Below, piece by piece: positions 21,372 to 35,575 of a DNA stretch of 64,000 bases (position 1 is its first letter; each line of letters begins with the position of its first letter). The position numbers and the translations under genes are program-made. This DNA is from Eulemur rufifrons. Lineage: Eukaryota > Chordata > Mammalia > Primates > Lemuridae. Under the pieces are notes generated by a model that saw only the letters and a list, made by a program, of their open reading frames with translations, did no database searches and had not been told where the DNA came from. The stretch lies in the NCBI RefSeq assembly GCF_041146395.1, contig NC_090996.1:34062738-34126737 (forward strand). The letters are read 5' to 3'.

Positions 21372-23324
21372 GAAACACAAACAATCACATATTTACCTAG
21401 CCTTTTTAGGAGGAATTGTTTCTGTTCATCCCCAAAGGTTGAGAAAAAGTTCCTTTTTTACAGAAGAATGACAGCTAATTAAAAGTGAAAATAATGACAG
21501 AATGAGAGTCACCACCTTGGAACCACCAATGGAAATAACCAAGTCAAGCAAGAATCGTGAGAGGCTGTTACCCACCAGGTGGACGTTGCTGGGGAGCAGG
21601 TGCAAGGCACGAGAGCCTTCTGCTCCTCGGGACTCACTGACTGCCAAGGAAAGGCCTTATCTTTCCATCTCGTGATCTAGCAGTCACGGCTTTGCCCGAG
21701 TGACAAGCCAAGCCCCTGTGACCTCCAGCTGCCACAGGTGGAAAGTGCCCCAAGCTGTGCAAAGTGCTGCCTCCTCGAGGTTTCTGCATGACTCCCACCA
21801 CACAGGTGACCCTCCTTCCCCCGAAAACGGGGAAGGATCTGGACCCTGAGCCTGGCCTCGGCTCACATAGCCCTCCAGCCTCCTCTGTAAATGGGGGCGG
21901 CCAACCCCTCACAAGGTGGTTCTGAGCTAGAACAGGCTGATGTCGAGGTGTCAGGACAGTGTCTGGCAAAGAGGAAGTGCCCATTAACACTGGCCACTGG
22001 CACCCACAGCCAACACCAGCCCCGTCCAGCCACTTCTAGGGATGTCACCTTGACCCACAACAGGGCCAACGATGACATCTGGGCAGCTTTGCTCTGAGTC
22101 CGAACTTGCGTCTTCTCAGCTCCTGGCTCGAGGCCAGGGGTGCCAACTAGTTCAAGCTCATCTTCAGAAAGCGGCTTTCTAGACTTCACCCCTCACTCCT
22201 CAGCTCCCTGGGCTCTGAATCCAGGCGCTGTTTACCTCAGACACTTTTTTAAAAATAGTCATCTGGCAACACACACTAAGAAACAAAACTAAAGTGACAC
22301 ACGAAGGTGTTAATCTTGTTAGGTATGAGAATGGCACTGTGGTTATGTACAAAAACGTCCACGTTTTCTGCTAAGAGACGCACACTGGATCCGCAGGGGC
22401 AAAATGACAGAATGTTCCCAAATTTAGTTTAATTTAGCTGGAGCAGAAGTGGCAAAATGCTGTTACTAGCTGCATCTGCGTGATGGGGACACGGCGTTGA
22501 TGTTGGACAAGGGGCCTCATTAAAACAGCCAGGCAAACTTCTAACCCAGACAGGCGGGGGCTGCGGATGGACACAGGCGCGGGTTCCCCAGGTGACTGCA
22601 TGGAAGGCCTGTGTGGTCCCGCACCAGAGCTCTGGAAAGCGGTTTCCTGTACTGTGGCCACCACTCGGGCCACTGGGCATCTCATCGCTGGGAGCGTGTC
22701 TCTGGCGAGAGGACTTGTCACGTTCGGAGGTAGATACCACTTGGGACCAAGCTAGCCAGCCCACAAACCCCACTGGGGTCTTGATCAGAGAGCAACAGGA
22801 TGCTGGGGGTGCAGTGTGGGGACAGGGCATTGTGTTCGCAGGAGGCGGCTAAGGGCAGGCTCCCTCCCCTTTCTCCTCAGGGCCAAGCAAACTGGCAAAC
22901 CCTTATCCCAACCTCGCTCTGGGCAGTCAACCATCCCACACCACCCCAGGCTGAGGCAGAGGCCAGTTCCTCACTTCAGCCTTTTCTGAGACTGGGCCAC
23001 CGCACACGGCTGCCTTCTCCCTGCTGTGAGAACCCACAGCCCTGGCAGCACTGAGACGTCCATCAGCTCTGAGCTGCTTTCTGAGCTCCCAAGGGACTGG
23101 CTCGCTCTGAACAAGACGCCACCCCTCAGCCCTCACAGGAGTGCGCAGGATGAGCGCAGGTGACCGGCCAGACCAGTGGCAGGGCCAGGGCCTGGGGGGC
23201 CATCAGTGGACCCTCCTGAGAGCTGGGGGCCGCTGGGGCACAGGAAGCAGAGGTAGCACGGCCTCTGCAGGGGACTGACTGGAGGCTGGGGATGGGGGAG
23301 TTACTTCCTGAGGGGACAAAAATG

Positions 23325-23475
23325 TCTCGTATCCTGAATGTGGTAGAGGTGGTTACTTACACACACATGCATGTGTGCATCAAAACTCACTGCACCGTAC
23401 GCTTACAGTGGCTGCATTCTAGGGTATGTATGTATACTGAGCTTCAGTAGAGTTGATTCAAAAAATCTCCATACT
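23325..23475 (+). repeat. L1 3'-end fragment
   Basis: 'caaaactcactgcaccgta' through 'gagcttcagtagagttgatt' matches the common terminal segment of old L1 elements in sense orientation. The ends are approximate. Confidence 0.6.
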
Positions 23476-26400
23476 GTGGCTTGAAAGCAAACAGAAAGGT
23501 CTATAATAAATTCACATCTCTTATGTCCTCGGATTACATATTTCCCTCCTAGTATCCTTGGGACGAGGCTCTTGACCAAAGGGACAGCATTTGCTTCCAG
23601 TCAACTTTCAAGAAAAACCCCAGGATCTGAGACACATGACTGTGGATTCGCGCATCTCTACTAAAAGTACTTCGGTGTTTCCAAGGGCCGGTTCTTTAGC
23701 CGCCTCGATTTGAAAATAGAAGCACACATGTCTCATTTAACTAAGGGAAAGACGCAGCACATGGCAGGGCCTGATCTGTCCCTGCCCAACTAACAGATGG
23801 CAGAAAAGAGGCAGGTGGCACAGGGGAGGGAGCATCTGGACCCACATGTGCCATCGCGCTGTGGCCCGCCTGCTTCCCTCTGGAGCTGGGGTTTGTGCTA
23901 ATCCAGTGGCACAGGTGACTCGAAGGCAGAGCAGGCAGCCTGAGCCCCACCTGAGGTCGATGCTCTCTGCCCACAGCTCTCCTCATCCCGCCCCCGCCCC
24001 ACATCCGTGCCTAGGGTCACAGCAGGCCTAGGGGAGAGGGAAGGGGCTGGCTGCAGAGGGCCACCCTGGGCCCAGCTGTGGGAGGAGAATTCTCGAGAAA
24101 GTAGGGCCTCCGAGCCCCGACGCCCTGAGCAGTTTCATCTCTGGGGTCTGAGGCCTGAACATCCGCGAGGATTGCTGCTGTCCCCCAGCTGCTTGGACAG
24201 GAGCTCTGCGCCCCTGAGAACAGCAAGCCAACCCCAAGCACCTCCATGTGACAGGCTGAGGCACACATGGTCTGCTCTGGAGGTGCCACCAAGCTGGGCC
24301 TGGCAGTGGGCTTGGACGGGGTGCCTGTGCCGTCTGCCAGGGAGAGGCCTGGGCCTTTCCATTGGCAGCACCAGGTACCGTGGCACAAGGACACCCACTT
24401 CCCAGCCCCTCGGAGGTGGTGACAGCTGGTTCCAATGCAAAACCACCTGTATGAGTCACCCCTGGAGTGTGTGGGCCTCAAGAAATGGCAGGGCCAAAGC
24501 CCCCTCAGATGGCAAAGAATGTTCCAACTGTGCCCGCCTCTGAACCCATCCCTGACATGGGACATGGGACTTGGTCAAAGAACTTTCCAGGCCCAACAGC
24601 AGCCCCGGTGCACGGAGGAGCCAGTGATGACACTGCCTTCCACCATCTGATGGAGGCTCCCCGTCGGGCCACAATGCGCAGCCACACCCGAGACGTGCTG
24701 CTGCCCCAGGTGAGGAAACTGAGGCACAGAAGGATGGAGTGACTAAGGGCTCAGAGTGGCCGAGTCCTGGCTCTCCGCTGGACAGCTTCATGTGCCACTT
24801 GTGTGAACAAAGCCCTGGTGCTGGCTGGGACCCCTCACATGCCCATCTGGAACTTTCCACTAAGTAGCCATCACAAGCCACCTGTAGGACACAGGGACGA
24901 GAATTCTAAGACAGGGATCCATGGGCAAAGCCAGCGGATGCCCCGAGGGGCAGGCGCTCTCTGACCCAAGTCCTCCAAATGGAGGGTACCCTGGCCGTGC
25001 TGGGGTAGTCCCCAGGCCACCTTTTGGTATATTTTCCTAAAAAGGCCCAGGACACAACTTTATTACAACAAGCGGGGCCACACATTGTACAGGAGAGTGC
25101 AAAGTTCACTTGAATTTTTAAGTTAGAACACGAAGCTTCAAAGATTGGCACCTGTGGTGAGAATCCTTCCCTGGGTGTCCTGGGCCTGCATCCCCAGTCC
25201 TCTGCCTGTAGGATGTGAGTGAGAAGCCGCTGTCAGAGGGAAGGCACCAGATCCGCCACGGCCCAAACGAAGGGGTCGCTCTTACCTCACCACACACCCC
25301 TCCCTTCCCTCCTTCCCCCAACCTCACCTTCCTTTTGTGCTGCAATGACCTCTGTGGCCACTGCACTGAGGGCCACTTTCCCTGAGGACTCGTGGTGGCT
25401 GGAAGGGGCCGGTGTCCGGACTGGCAGAGCCTGGCTGGGCACTCCCTCCCAGCAACACTGCCCAGTGCACCCACGTGCCCAGCCCACAGGGGACACGGGA
25501 TGAAACTGGAGGGATGGCCGCTGAGACAACCCCAACAGCTACAGGTGCATTTGCTGTCCCCCTGCCATTGCCAAGTGCTGGGGAATTCAGAATCTGGGGG
25601 ACACGGGATGGAGTGTGTTCGTTTCCAGGGGGCTTTCCCAGCACCCCCACGATGCCCACAGGGCACTTCACTCGCATCCTGGTAAGAGAGCTGGAAGTGA
25701 CCCTATTCCTAAAGATCCTTTTCTTTTACAGACTCTGCCTGGACACCCCAAGCCCACAGGGCCTCCGCCTTCCTCAAAAGTGCTGCTTCTAGTCGCCACA
25801 CAAGCCACACTTAACTGGGAAAAACCAGCTCGTTCTCTTGATGGCTTGAGAGGTGCTCTGGTGTCCACCCTCCACCTCAGGGAGCAGAGCTCACACCACC
25901 CTGCCCTACCTCCCCCTGTGCTCTGCAGGCGGTGTCCCCAACCTGCTCACAGACCCTGCAGGGGTCTCAGTCACTGGGACAGCTCTCCCACCACGTGCTT
26001 CTCATCTGGGACACGAAAGAGATGACATGAGATGGCTGCTTCCAAAAGGCCACTCCAGCCCCCAAGCCCCTTCCTCCTCGGCCCAGCACCTCCTCCCCTG
26101 ACATCTTCAGTCTTCTCTTCCGCACAGCACAAGCTCCCCCAACAGGGTGTCACACCTGAGGGCACCCTCTCTTGGGCAGGCCTCCCTGCCACCTGCTTTC
26201 CTGGCAACGCAGCACTTGCTGCCACCTTCCTGCTTTACTCCTGTGCTCCCAACACTCGTCCCCGACTCAGCCCCTCTGCTCTGGCACCCACAGCTGCTCT
26301 CTCCCGAGGTGGCAGCTGCCCAGACTCTGTGCCGCTCACATCTCAGCCAATCCCTTTCTCAGATCTGGTGCCCTTCTTCCTATGACAAAGCACCACCCAG

Positions 26401-28754
26401 TCCTTCCCCTGCGCACACCCACCGGCTTCTCCTCAAGCAAAGCACCCTCGAAGGTTAACGCACACTGGTCCATGCCACAAGAATTAAAGACCACGGAGCC
26501 CCTTGATGATGTGAAATTCTTCAGACACCATTTTTTACTGGCTTGAAAAATCCAACACTAGTGAACTCCACACTCTGGCCTTTAGGGTGGCAGGGGGAGA
26601 AAAGCAAAAACACACTAAGGACAAGATGCAGGCCACTGTCTTGCCCATCAGGGAAATGGGCTCAAGGGCTGAAAGTGCCGGCGTGGGCAGCAGTGGGCAC
26701 CACTACAGCCGGTTTGTTCAAATGGGCAGGTGCTCGCGGCTGAGCAGCTGTCCCCACAGCAGGCTGGGCATCTGCCAGTGTCAACGAAGCAGGAAAGCGA
26801 ATCATTTACAGGGTGACAAGAAACAAACACCCAGCACTCTATTTCCACACAGCCTCCCTCTAGAAACCCACCATGCACGCGGGAGCCCACAGACGGTCAC
26901 AGACAACTCGAGATGCATCTCTTCACACACAGGCGAGTGGCGCCGGAAGGTTCAGTCTGCGTGAAACTCCAGGACTGGCGATCAGAGCACGGCTGGGGAG
27001 GGGGTGGGGCAGTGGCAACGTGCGGCTTCTGCTCACTTAATTCCTGCCTTTGGCTGCCTGTTAATCAGACCTCAATTAAAAACCACAATAGGTGGTATCC
27101 GGTCCCAGGTCCAGATTCAAGCTTCCCTTTAGGTCGAACGTTCTATCAGCTCCTACATTCCATTCTGAGAATGATTTTAGTCATTAATTTATCAAAACTG
27201 TATTGGAAATTCAGGCCCTGCTCCAGGCACCGGGCTCACAGCGATGAGCAGAGTCCGAAGTCTGCTTTGTTAGCGGAATTCCACGGCGAAGAAGGCCTCT
27301 TCCAAAAAGAAAGAAGATTGTGAAAATGATCCAGTCCCACTCCCAAGAATGCCAATGGAATGATGGAACTACTGTGGCAGTAACATTTTTCAGAAAATAA
27401 TCCTTTTCGGCACCTAAGGGAAAATTACCCACTTACTATTTTATAAAATGAAATTGCTTTCTTCTAATAGTTTTTTCCAAGATGGGCTCACATTTCAGTA
27501 CTTTGCTGCCCAAATTTATCCTATCTCAGGAATACAGTAAACAAGGAAGGAAAAACACCATTTGATTTTTAATAACAGTAACTATACCACAAAAAGTAGA
27601 ACTCAAAGAATTTTTTTTAATGTGGTCTATTAAAGATGACAAAATATCTTTCTTTTGTTTCTCTGTGCAAGTAAAGGAACAAAGCTTTTCTCAAACATTT
27701 GTTCTGTGTCCCTCTCCACTACCACCTCCTCTTTATTTTGTGGCAACTTTAAATCTGTGTTTAGAACATTTATTTCTAGCATCAGTGCATAAATTCCATG
27801 CTATTCCAAGTGTATGGGGTTTAAAATTTGGTGCTGAGAGTGTATTTTAAGGCAAAATGGAAAATAATTCTAACATATAATTTTAAGAGACATTTAAAAA
27901 TCTCTAAGCTGTCACACTCATAGCTGGTTCTCACCAGGTTTTTTTGGAGTGTTTGGCCCCTCCCAATCCCTGGGTTCTGCCTGAGCCAGAGATGGAAGTC
28001 CAAGCTGCTGGCTGGATAGGACCAGGGACTGACTCTCACCTGCTGCGACCCCCTCCCCCACCATCTTGGCTCGGAGCTGTGGCACCTTGGGGTGACTGTT
28101 GCATCTCTGCTGGCCTCTGCAGTGGGGCACTCAGGCTCCATTAAGCACTGTTCAGTTGTTGACAAGGACCTCAAACCACTTCCTGCAGAAAGCCCTAGCT
28201 CCCTGTTCAGGCCCCCGTCCCATCACTGGCACAAGCACTGAGCAAATGCCTCAGTGTTCGCAGCAGAATATTAACACTCCTACATCCTCGTGTGGTTTTC
28301 ACAGGTGTAGGTTTCTCTTTAATCAGCAGTGAAGTTATCTGGGTTTCAGATAAACATTGAACTGTCCTGCCAGCCAGCTCGTTAGAGGTCATGCTAAAAG
28401 AATAACATGTAGGGAAGGAGGCCTGACCCTGGAGTTATCAAAGGCACTTACAACCATTTGCTGAATTAAATTCAGCATTTGAACTCAGCCAGAAAGGACC
28501 TAGAACTTCCAGCATCATTTTGCAGATGAGCATTTTACTTAAAAGCACTTCATGTGGACATGAGCGGAACCAGATTTGACACAGGGGCCACCCAGGGGCC
28601 ACACTTCAGCCTCGATTTCTGCAAATGAGGAACTGAGGTATAAAAGCCACTAGGGCTTTGTGGATTCTTTCCGGAAAGAGATGATGAGGGAGATAATGGT
28701 GATAAGGTGTAGACATGCAGGAGACACCATTTAAGAAAAGAGTGCCAGCTGGCT

Positions 28755-28900
28755 GGCCGGGCATGGTGGCTCACGCCTGTAATCCTAGCACTCTGGGAGG
28801 CCGAGGCGGGAGGATCGCTCGACGTCAGGAGTTGGAGGTTGCTGTGAGCGAGGCTGATGCCACGGCACTCTAGCCCGGGCAACAGAGTGAGACTCTGTCT

Positions 28901-28932
<32 letters not shown>

Positions 28933-28947
28933 GAAAGAAAGGAAGGA
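28755..28947 (+). repeat. Alu with internal deletion (one-monomer length)
   Basis: The left-arm start joins directly to the right-arm end ('ggaggttgctgtgagcgagg'), so the middle is missing. It ends in a run of A then an AAAG/AAGG repeat. Confidence 0.85.
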
Positions 28948-29837
28948 ATGCCTGAAAAGCAGCCAGCTTTCTATTCAGGTGGGAGAGTTGTCACCAAGTA
29001 AGTGGGACCTCTGGGCTATTTCAGCAAAGACATGCATTGCCCAGAACTCAAGAGTTCTAAAGACTCCTTTCTACATCTGTCTGTTCCCTGTGGCTGCAAT
29101 GTAACAGTTCTGTATCCACCTGATCTAAACACTCCCTAGGCTGCCAGAACCCAAATTGCTACTAACAGGAGGCACAGATGATCTCTGGGTCACCGGCACC
29201 CAGTCAGCAATGATACTGCGTCACCCTTTCCGGTCTGGTTTCAGGTGTAAGTATCTTTTATCTCTCAACTCTTCTAACACCCAGGAATTTTCTTCCATTT
29301 TGGTCAGAAGCATGCTGTTGCTAAGCAACTCAGACAAGTCACATCTAAAGATACTCTCCACACTGTCTACAAGTGGGTGTGGTTAAAACAAACAGGGTGA
29401 CAAAGTCACTTCAAGTTACAACTGGGAGAGGCTAAAGATAGGACATACACAGACCATTTAAAAAACCATTTAAAAAACTCTGTACATTTTATTCTGGCAT
29501 GTTGACACCAGATCATGCCTTGACTTTGTTATTTACAGGTTCAAACCATCTTCACAGAAACCTGAAGTGTCTGCAAGCTCAGTGAGATGAAACACCAGCA
29601 AACCAAAGCCCACTGGAGGACTTCACACATGCCCCGTTCTCCAAGGGCCAATTTGCACATTAATTCTGATGGGTAGAAAATCCTGTAAGAGGGCAGATGA
29701 AGACCTATGTTCACTGCTGCAATGGATCTGTCAGTTGGGAAAGATGACTGGGACTTACACTGCAGCCACCCTTGAGTTTCCTCTGGTCTTTAACCCCTTC
29801 TTCTCTAATGGGGCTTAAAGCAATTCTTTGACACGTG

Positions 29838-29860
29838 TGTGTGTGTGTGTGTGTGTGTGT
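29838..29860 (+). repeat. (TG)n microsatellite
   Basis: About 11 TG units. Confidence 0.95.
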
Positions 29861-29958
29861 ATCTGTCTCTTTTTGCTCCCAATCTTTTTTAATTCAATGA
29901 TATTGAAGACTCCCCCTCTTTCTGCCTGACCAGCCAGAACTACAACCAAAAGACTTCT

Positions 29959-30294
29959 TTTTTTTTTTTTTTTTGAGACAGAGTCTCACTTTGTTGCCCA
30001 GGCTAGAGTGAGTGCCGTGGCATCAGCCTAGCTCACAGCAACCTCAAACTCCTGGGCTCAAGCGATCCTCCTGCCTCAGCCTCCAGAGTAGCTGGGACTA
30101 CAGGCATGCGCCACTATGCCCGGCTAATTTTTCTATATATATATTTTTAGTTGTCCATATAATTTTTTTCTATTTTTAGTAGAGACGGGGTCTCGCTCTT
30201 GCTCAGGCTGGTCTCGAACTCCTGACCTTGAACGATCCACCCGCCTCGGCCTCCCAGAGTGCTAGGATTACAGGCGTGAGCCACCGCGCCCAGC
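29959..30294 (-). repeat. Alu (strepsirrhine-type), antisense
   Basis: Full dimer flanked by the target-site duplication 'caaaagacttct' (about 29947-29958 and 30296-30307). Confidence 0.92.
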
Positions 30295-31099
30295 CCCAAA
30301 AGACTTCTAACACTGACCTCTGAATTACAGTGTTACAGGGATTGCAGTATTTCCATAGATGACCTTTGGAGTCACACGACCTTCATTGCTCAGTTAAGCA
30401 TTAACTAGGGATTCAGTGCTCTGGTAAAAGGAAAATATCTGCAAATGGTAATGTTCCCCCCAGTTCTGGCACAGCAATTAACTACCACTCCAGACACCAC
30501 GCTGAACTACTCTGTTGGGCTGTTACCCTCTTCTTTCAGGACAAACAAGTGTGACACAAAAATGTATGGCGCAAGGACTTGGCGGAGTGAAAATCGATGG
30601 AGGAGGCAGCCAAGGTCCGCGTTTATTGCAGAGTACCTCCCTGCCTAATCCCCAGGTCCTGGGTTCCATAACCGACTGGGCACAGATAATTGCTGGTGGG
30701 GGTCCAAAGAAAGCCCACTGCCTCCCTCAAATTTTCCCACAGAAACTACAGATTCCCTCTACTCCTTGGAAAGTGTCCAACTGGGAAAAGGTAGTCGGAG
30801 TTGGTGGTGTAGGGTCTGTATGGCCAGTCTGCAAATGACCAGAAACATAAGGAACGGATTTGTCTTAATTCAAAAAAGGTACAGCTGACAAGACGCGAGG
30901 GAGACCAAGACAGGGCCCCCTGGCTCTCAGGAGTTCACAGAAGGGCAAACAAGTCGCAAACAACTATAATCAGTGCAACAAGTACTATAACCGAGCTATG
31001 GGGCAGGCAAGGCGGCAGCAGAGACAAGGTGGCAAAACTGCTCGGACCTTTCACCTCGACCGAGATCCCGGCGGGTACCCACGGCACACTGCTCTTTAG

Positions 31100-31760
31100 T
31101 TTCAAATTCTCAACAACTTGTCTTGGGGTCTGGCACAGGAGCGGCCCCCAGGCAAAAGAATCGACTCCTCCTCCCCCCACCAGCCTGCTGGTGCCAACTC
31201 TCGACGCCGTCGCCGATGCGGAAAGGGCCGGACGCCCGAGGGGCGCAGGGCGACGCACCGGACCTGCCTCCCGGGCGTGCTCGTTTCCCGGTAGCCCGGC
31301 CTCCCCACTGCGCCCGCCCCTCGTTGCCCCCTGCCTTCGGTGACCCCCGTCCCGGCCGGTTCGGCGCCCCACCGCAGGCCCGAGCCCCGGCGGTCCCGGC
31401 AACCGCGGCCGCGCCACCCTCCCCCAGTCCCTCGCCTCACCTCGAAAGGGAGCCGGCGGCAGCTGAGGGCGTCGTGGGGCTCAGCGCATCCTGGGGGCGC
31501 AGGGAGCCGGGAAGTGGGGCCGCGCGGAGCTCTCAACGAGTTATGTAACCGGCAGGGGCCGCAACCGGGACGGAGGCGGCGGCCCGAGGCATTTCCGCCT
31601 CCCGGGCCCGGCGGCAGCGCAGCCCGGAAGCCCATTGGCCGCCGCCCCACGTGACACCGCCTTCCCTGATGCCGCCGCCGCCATTTTAGGACCGGGCAGG
31701 CCTTGAGCGAAGGCGGCCTGGGGAGCTCGTCCCCTACAGGCACTGTCAGTGGAGGTGCAG
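31100..31760 (-). promoter_or_regulatory. NAA60: NAA60 CpG-island promoter and first non-coding exon
   Basis: Dense CpG island. On the minus strand, AAAATGGCGGCGG (31687-31675) is a YY1-type element in the orientation usually found just downstream of transcription starts, suggesting a start at about 31690-31720. The first exon ends at 31441 before GTGAGG (31440-31435). The conserved CCACGTGAC-like E-box (about 31648) fits a housekeeping promoter. Assignment to NAA60 rests on strand, position and human gene structure. Splicing to the coding exon at 20191 is not proven. Confidence 0.75.
31541..31684 (-). other. NAA60: Possible upstream ORF in the NAA60 first exon
   Basis: If transcription starts upstream of the YY1 element, the ATG inside it opens a 47-codon frame (MAAAASGKAV, rich in Ala, Gly and Pro) that closes within the same exon, 100 bases before the donor. 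It would be read before the NAA60 start. The peptide has no recognisable domain. Confidence 0.35.
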
Positions 31761-32620
31761 AGAGGTGGCCGGCCTGACCCCGGAGCGCTCCCAAGCCTGA
31801 CGCGCGTGGACGCTGGTGACGCGGTTCTCGGGTCCAGGTGCCTTGGGCTCTTCCGAGCGCCCCACGCCGGCTCGCACACTCGAGGCTCACTCACGGCCGT
31901 CTAGTTAGCGGCTGACGCTTCCTTAGCTCACATTTGGGGCTTGATGTTTACATCCCAGCACCTGGCCTGGCGTCGACGCTTGGCAGACGCCTGAATAAAG
32001 CTGTACAAAGTTCGCTCCCGGCTCCACAGTCCCAAGCTGGCACCACCCTGCGACAGCGCCGGGCGTCCCCAGCTGACAGGAAAGTCCGATTTCGGCAGAA
32101 ATGCAGTTTTGGGCTGCCACCGTGTAAAATAGGCAAGGGTCAGTTGCCTTCAAAGTTGCAGGGTGCTCTATAATGCAAGCTCTCACTCAAATTTTGTTAC
32201 GAGGGAACCCGTGTTGAGCAAAAACATTAAAGCAGGAATTTATTCTCTGCTTTCAAATAACCACAATGGTCCACGTAACCAAAGGATGGAATAAGAAGAA
32301 CCTGTGTACAACCAAAGGCTAAAATGATTAACCCCCAAAAAGATTTAATTCATATCCAACAGAATAAACCTTATCACAGATTAAAATGGTTTTGTACCTT
32401 AAATAAAGTGGCACTATTTTAGAAATGTTAAAAGCATATTCCTTCTGGTTACAAAAGGTAGAAGTGTAAAAAAAAAAAAACAAACCCTATTCTTTCAACA
32501 TTTTGACAAGGAAAAAGTACCTAACGATTTTAAAAGTTTAAAAGGTAACTGGTATAAATAAACCAAGAGTAGACAAAGTGACATAAAACAAGGAACGGAT
32601 AATCTACTGTTGTAGTATAG

Positions 32621-33004
<384 letters not shown>

Positions 33005-33035
33005 TCTATTTTCTTTTCTTGTCTCTCTTTTTCTT

Positions 33036-33322
33036 TTCCAGACAGAGTCTCACTCTGTAGCCTAGGATAGAGTGCTGTGGAGTCAGCCTAGCTCACGGCA
33101 ACCTCAAACTCCTAGGCTTAAATGATCCTCCTGCCTCAGCCTCCCGAATAGCTGGGACTACAGGCATGTGCCACCATGCCCAGCTAATTTTTTCTGTTTT
33201 TAGTAGAGATAGGGGTCTCCCTCCTGCTGAGACTGGTCTTAAACTCCTGACCTCAAGCAATCCTCCCACCTCAGCCTCCCAGAGTGCTAGGATTATGGGT
33301 GTGAGCCACCAAGCCTGGCTTC
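33036..33322 (-). repeat. Alu (strepsirrhine-type), antisense
   Basis: It has 'gtgctgtggagtcagcctagc' and 'cagagtgctaggattatgg' and follows the older Alu directly. Confidence 0.85.
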
Positions 33323-33329
33323 TCCTTTC

Positions 33330-33465
33330 TCCTTTTTTGGAAAAGGGGGTCTTGCTACATTACCCAGGCTGGACTTCGAACTCCTATGCTCAAGGAATCA
33401 TCCCACCTCAGCCTCCCCAGTAGCTGCAACTATAGGTAAGTGTGTATCACCGTGCCTGGCTAAGT
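33330..33465 (-). repeat. Alu monomer fragment, antisense
   Basis: 'cttgctacattacccaggctgga' to 'caccgtgcctggct' matches a single Alu arm. It is the third Alu in tandem here. Confidence 0.75.
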
Positions 33466-35004
33466 TCTTAATTTTAAAAATCAGTGGAAAATTGCAGGCC
33501 CCCCAGTGGCCTCTCAACCTCTCTATCCCCAGGCTATGCGAGTTGCGAAGAGGGTGGGGCCCAGGGCCCTAACCCGTCCCCATCGCTGGGGTAATCCCTC
33601 ATGCCCTCAGAAGCATCTCCCAGAAGGATACACGGAAGAGCTGCAGCTGCAGCCACTGTTAAGCCAGGAGAGGCTGAGGGGTTCGTGGTCTCACTTGGAA
33701 TTGGGACTGGGATTAAAATTGTCATGCATTCCACAAACAGCATTTATAGATAATTATTGGGGATAGAGGAGAGGCCGTTTTCCCTAACTAATTTAATGGA
33801 GGGGTTATGGCAGGCACCAAAATATCTACAACACAGGGATGTACACAGGAAAAGGTAGAAAAGATATAAAGTGCTTGGTGGTAATTAGGACCAGAGGGTT
33901 CAGACAGGGGCCCAGTAATCTAGTCGCCCAGTGTGTTAGATGAGCAACCAGACAGCAGTCAAAATGGCACCAAAGTATATAATGGGAAATCCTTCAGCCT
34001 TGCCGCCTAACCTTCACGCTCCTCCTCCTCCAGGTCAGTGTCCAGACTTCACCTGAACCCCCAGTGCAGGAGCAGACACCCTGAGGAAGAACAAAAAGGT
34101 GCAGCAGCCTTTTATTTTTAAATTTTACTCTCATTGGCAATATGACTTTCCTTCCAACATTTGGTTACAAAATAGTTCATTTAATAAATACCAGGCAAGC
34201 ACTGCAGTAGGAGCCAGGCTCTGCACTAGGCCGATCGGTCAGAGGTAAACCAGAAAGCCCGTCCCTAACCTGGAGAGGTTCTGAGTCCAGTGAAGCTTTT
34301 TCTTGTTCAGGAAGTTTGCTAACAAAGGCCTCATATTTGTATTTTTTCCTTAAAGATGCTGTAATTGAGAAATATTGCTTAAAACTTTTAGAGGTTAAAT
34401 TACATTTAGGTGCATATTCTAGCATTTAAAAAAATCACTGGAAAATCACTTCAACAAAATGAGATCAATATAATACCATTCACAACTCTGTAGTTACAGG
34501 TTTAAGTGCTGCAAATATCCTACTGTAAGCAATGCAGCCATGGTAAAGTGTTTGGACCTGTTCAGAACATTTTGAGCACTCCACACAATCATATTTAGTG
34601 TTGTTATTAAAATTATTGGTAATTAAACTTGTTTCAATAAAAGATTGAAGACTGATTAGAAAGATCCACACAGTATGGCAAGAATGAATGCAGAAAAGAG
34701 AAAACAAGGGTGGAAAACTAAAGAGTTTTGTGGGTGTGTAAAATTCACGTGAAGTCCTACATACTTTCTAGAGGTGGGCTGTAAATTTAGCTCCAAGCTG
34801 TCCAGAATCCAGTTTGAAGAGAACATCTGGCTATTAGTTCCTATTAGAGCTAAGAAAAAAAACCAGAAAAGAAAACAAGATTCAATGAGTCAGTGTCAGA
34901 AGCATCAGAGTATCGTCCCCTAGTAGCCATGCATCCACTGTCCCAATCCTTCCCCCCTCCCTTTTTAAAATAATGGTTTTGTATGTTATTATTATTTTAA
35001 AATT

Positions 35005-35145
35005 TTTATTTAAAACATTTTCTTTGGAGATGGGGTCTTGCTATGTTGCCCAGGCTGGTCTCAAACTTCTGGCCTCAAGTGATCCTCTCACCGTGGCCTC
35101 CCAAAGTGCTAGGATTACAGGTGTGAGCCACTGAGCCCGACCTTG
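35005..35145 (-). repeat. Alu monomer, antisense
   Basis: 'gagatggggtcttgctatg' to 'gtgtgagccactgagcc', a single arm. Confidence 0.8.
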
Positions 35146-35314
35146 TAGTTATAGTGATAGAATCCTACCCCATATAGCAGGGCCAATCACTGCCAAGCTA
35201 GGCTTTTATTTCTGGGCCTCTCTTGCAGCAGGATCAGGCTATGTGCCAAAGTTTTTACAGTGGACAAGAATGAGAGTGACATAGGCAACATCTATGTCAC
35301 GTCCTTAAAATTCA

Positions 35315-35575
35315 TAAAGGGAGGCCAAGGCGGGAGGATCACTTGAGGTCAGGAGTTTGAGACCAGCCTGAGTAAGAATGGGACCCCATCTCTAGCTGGG
35401 CCCACTGGCGCATGCCTGTAGTCACAGCTACTAGGGAGGCTGAGGCAGAAGGATCGCTTGAACCCAGGAGTTGCAGGTTGGAGGATACAGCGAGCTATGA
35501 TGATGCCATTGCACTCTAGCTGGGGCGACAGAGTGGGACTCTGCCTCAAAAACAAAAATAAAAAAAAAAAAAAGG
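35315..35575 (+). repeat. Alu, 5'-truncated
   Basis: Starts at 'gggaggccaaggcgggagg', runs to a mixed A tail at about 35547-35575. Confidence 0.85.

Larger units (their letters stand above)
20192..31440 (-). other. NAA60: NAA60 5' intron region (between the 31.4 kb promoter exon and the first coding exon)
   Basis: About 11 kb separate the promoter-proximal exon from the exon holding the start codon. Further non-coding exons may lie here, but I could not place any with confidence. Recognised contents are a GGAA/GGGA purine tract, three Alus, an L1 3' end near 23.4 kb, MIR pieces (for example about 24710-24760) and a TG repeat. The long GC-rich frames between 22 and 27 kb are not recognisable proteins. 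Confidence 0.6.

Noticed and set aside
31102..31890. 262-codon minus-strand frame at the NAA60 promoter
   Set aside because: It spans the proposed exon, donor and upstream promoter. The composition is that of a CpG island and no domain is visible.
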